From a virus, in IMG/VR virus record IMGVR_UViG_3300028027_000181, positions 1 to 28,361 of that record: a DNA stretch of 28,361 nt, one strand, 5' to 3'. The translations under genes and the position numbers were made by a program. Below the pieces are notes generated by a model. It was not told the DNA's origin, searched no databases, and was given only the letters and a program-made list of their open reading frames with translations. Positions 27,198-28,361 of the stretch are shown here, piece by piece (position 1 is the first letter of the stretch; each line of letters starts with the position of its first letter).

Positions 27198-28361
27198 TAC
27201 TCAGCTCCATAAACAGTCTGTGGTGCCTCTGGGTCAATCTGAGCAACAGGCTGTAGCTGTGTGCTTGGCAATCCAGTGTGGCTAATGTCTGCAAGGCCAA
27301 CAGCTGTTAGTGCCTCGCTAGGTGTAAAGCCTGAGATGACCAACTGCTGAACCATCTTGACACGCTTCTCAAGTGTGATGACCTCAGTGTCTGCCAGAGC
27401 GATGTTAGCTAGTGGCACTCGGTACTGGTCACCTTGCTCAACTGGCTCCATGTCCTCAAGTCTGCGGATGTCGTTTGTTGAGTAGAAACCTGCCTGAGTT
27501 CCAACTGAGTAAGACTGCACTCTTGAGGCTAGGTCTGCTCTTAGTAGGTCATTGAACTGAAACTTGATGAAGGCATCGCCTGGCAATAGGCGAGAGAACG
27601 CTGCCTCAACCTTTTCAGCTAGGGGTCTTAGGGTCATGGAAATAAACTGCAAGTTATTCTGCTCAACAGATGCATAGCTTGCTGTACCTGGTATGCCTAG
27701 CAGGTGCAGTGGCACATTGAAAGCTCTTGCAATTTCCTCAACAGCAAACTTGCGTGACTCTAGTGCTTGGCTTGCCTCTGGGTCTGTCTGGGTTGCAACA
27801 AACTTAGCCCCACCAGATAGGACACCAGTCTTGTGTGCTCTGCGTGAGCCGTTGCGGTGTCTGGCATCAAAACCATCAGCAAGTTGTTTTGCTTGCTCGC
27901 TTGTTAGGTTGCCTGGGAACTCGATAACACCAGATGCACTTGCACCGGTTCCAAAGAATCTTGCAGCGTAATCGCTAAGGGCAATGTTTAGTCCCAGTGC
28001 TTGCTTTAGTGTTTCCACCCTTGACAAACCTTTTAGCTGTCCAGGCAAGATTAGGTCAACAATGTGGATGACCTCATCGTTGTTTAGGATGCGGCCTTCG
28101 CCCTCAATCTTGTAAACCTTGCGGCCAATCTGAGAACGCTCAACCTCTACCTTTTCAGGGTCAAGGTTTACTAGGTTTACAACCTGACCTTGTGCATCTC
28201 TAAAGACACGAGTGTAAGAATTGCCATGCACCAGCAAAGCTGAAAAGACCTGCTGAAAGAACGCTGCTCTTGTGCTTAGGTCTACATCTGGCTGGTCCAA
28301 CCAAACTGGTCGGGGGTTCAAAGGTCGGCGAGTTGCACCAATCCTGAGATAAGCCCCACAT
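27197..28361 (-). CDS. Portal protein, HK97 family, 5' end outside window
   Basis: The frame is open to the right edge, running on upstream of TTG 28321 with codons for AYLRIGATRRPLNPRP, so the N-terminus is missing. The 374 residues from 28321 plus 13 further codons include HGNSYTRVFRDAQGQVVNL, NLDPEKVEVERSQIGRKVYK, NDEVIHIVDLILPGQLKGLS, and AFNVPLHLLGIPGTASYASV with EQNNLQFISMTLRPLAEKVE, which are the conserved portal-clip and stem motifs. A dodecamer forms the DNA entry vertex. Terminase is expected just upstream, beyond the window. Confidence 0.95.
   Translation of the reverse strand, partial: CGAYLRIGATRRPLNPRPVWLDQPDVDLSTRAAFFQQVFSALLVHGNSYTRVFRDAQGQVVNLVNLDPEKVEVERSQIGRKVYKIEGEGRILNNDEVIHIVDLILPGQLKGLSRVETLKQALGLNIALSDYAARFFGTGASASGVIEFPGNLTSEQAKQLADGFDARHRNGSRRAHKTGVLSGGAKFVATQTDPEASQALESRKFAVEEIARAFNVPLHLLGIPGTASYASVEQNNLQFISMTLRPLAEKVEAAFSRLLPGDAFIKFQFNDLLRADLASRVQSYSVGTQAGFYSTNDIRRLEDMEPVEQGDQYRVPLANIALADTEVITLEKRVKMVQQLVISGFTPSEALTAVGLADISHTGLPSTQLQPVAQIDPEAPQTVYGAE

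Overview
This window looks like about 28 kb of a tailed, siphovirus-type bacteriophage genome whose host is an actinobacterium. The host is inferred from a WhiB-family regulator (a family confined to Actinobacteria and their phages), from its apparently leaderless start, and from actinophage-like tail proteins. A 114-residue protein of a type common in aquatic phages, together with moderate base composition, suggests a freshwater or marine host; this is inference. All genes but one read on the minus strand, so the genome is best read from high to low coordinates. Both ends cut through genes: portal on the right, DNA methyltransferase on the left. No integrase, tRNA gene, CRISPR array or insertion sequence was seen. 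Terminase is presumably just beyond the right edge.

Right to left, the virion module (28361 to about 12800) holds the portal, two fibre-like proteins including a collagen-like one, a capsid maturation protease with a large N-terminal extension, a 58-residue protein, and an HK97-type major capsid gene bracketed by two intrinsic terminators. Then come two glycosyltransferases and a TagD-like nucleotidyltransferase, a head-tail connector, a tail completion protein, the tail tube, a tail chaperone with a canonical -1 frameshift site (CCCAAAA), a tape measure, a minor tail protein and several fibre or adhesin genes. The lysis region (12805 to 10698) has an XhlA-like membrane protein, an M23 peptidase, a proline-rich protein whose signal peptide is separated from it by one in-frame TGA, and two small membrane proteins.

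The only plus-strand gene, a whiB-like gene (10435-10701), faces the early operon across overlapping divergent promoters. The early/replication module (10345 to the left end) encodes a YqaJ exonuclease and an ERF/Rad52-like annealing protein, an HNH protein, a helix-turn-helix replication initiator carrying four iteron-like repeats inside its own gene (a lambda-O-like origin), a DnaB-type helicase, a zinc-ribbon protein, an OB-fold SSB-like protein, a frame-disrupted RusA resolvase, a run of very small proteins (several sharing a motif), a metallophosphoesterase and the methyltransferase.

Genes are tightly packed, with stop and start codons overlapping at about twenty junctions. The few longer gaps (4209-4312, 7626-7760, 10346-10434, 23870-24021) all carry regulatory-looking structure: phased A-tracts with a sequestered ribosome binding site, a plus-strand terminator hairpin, divergent promoters, and tandem 18-bp repeats next to a terminator.
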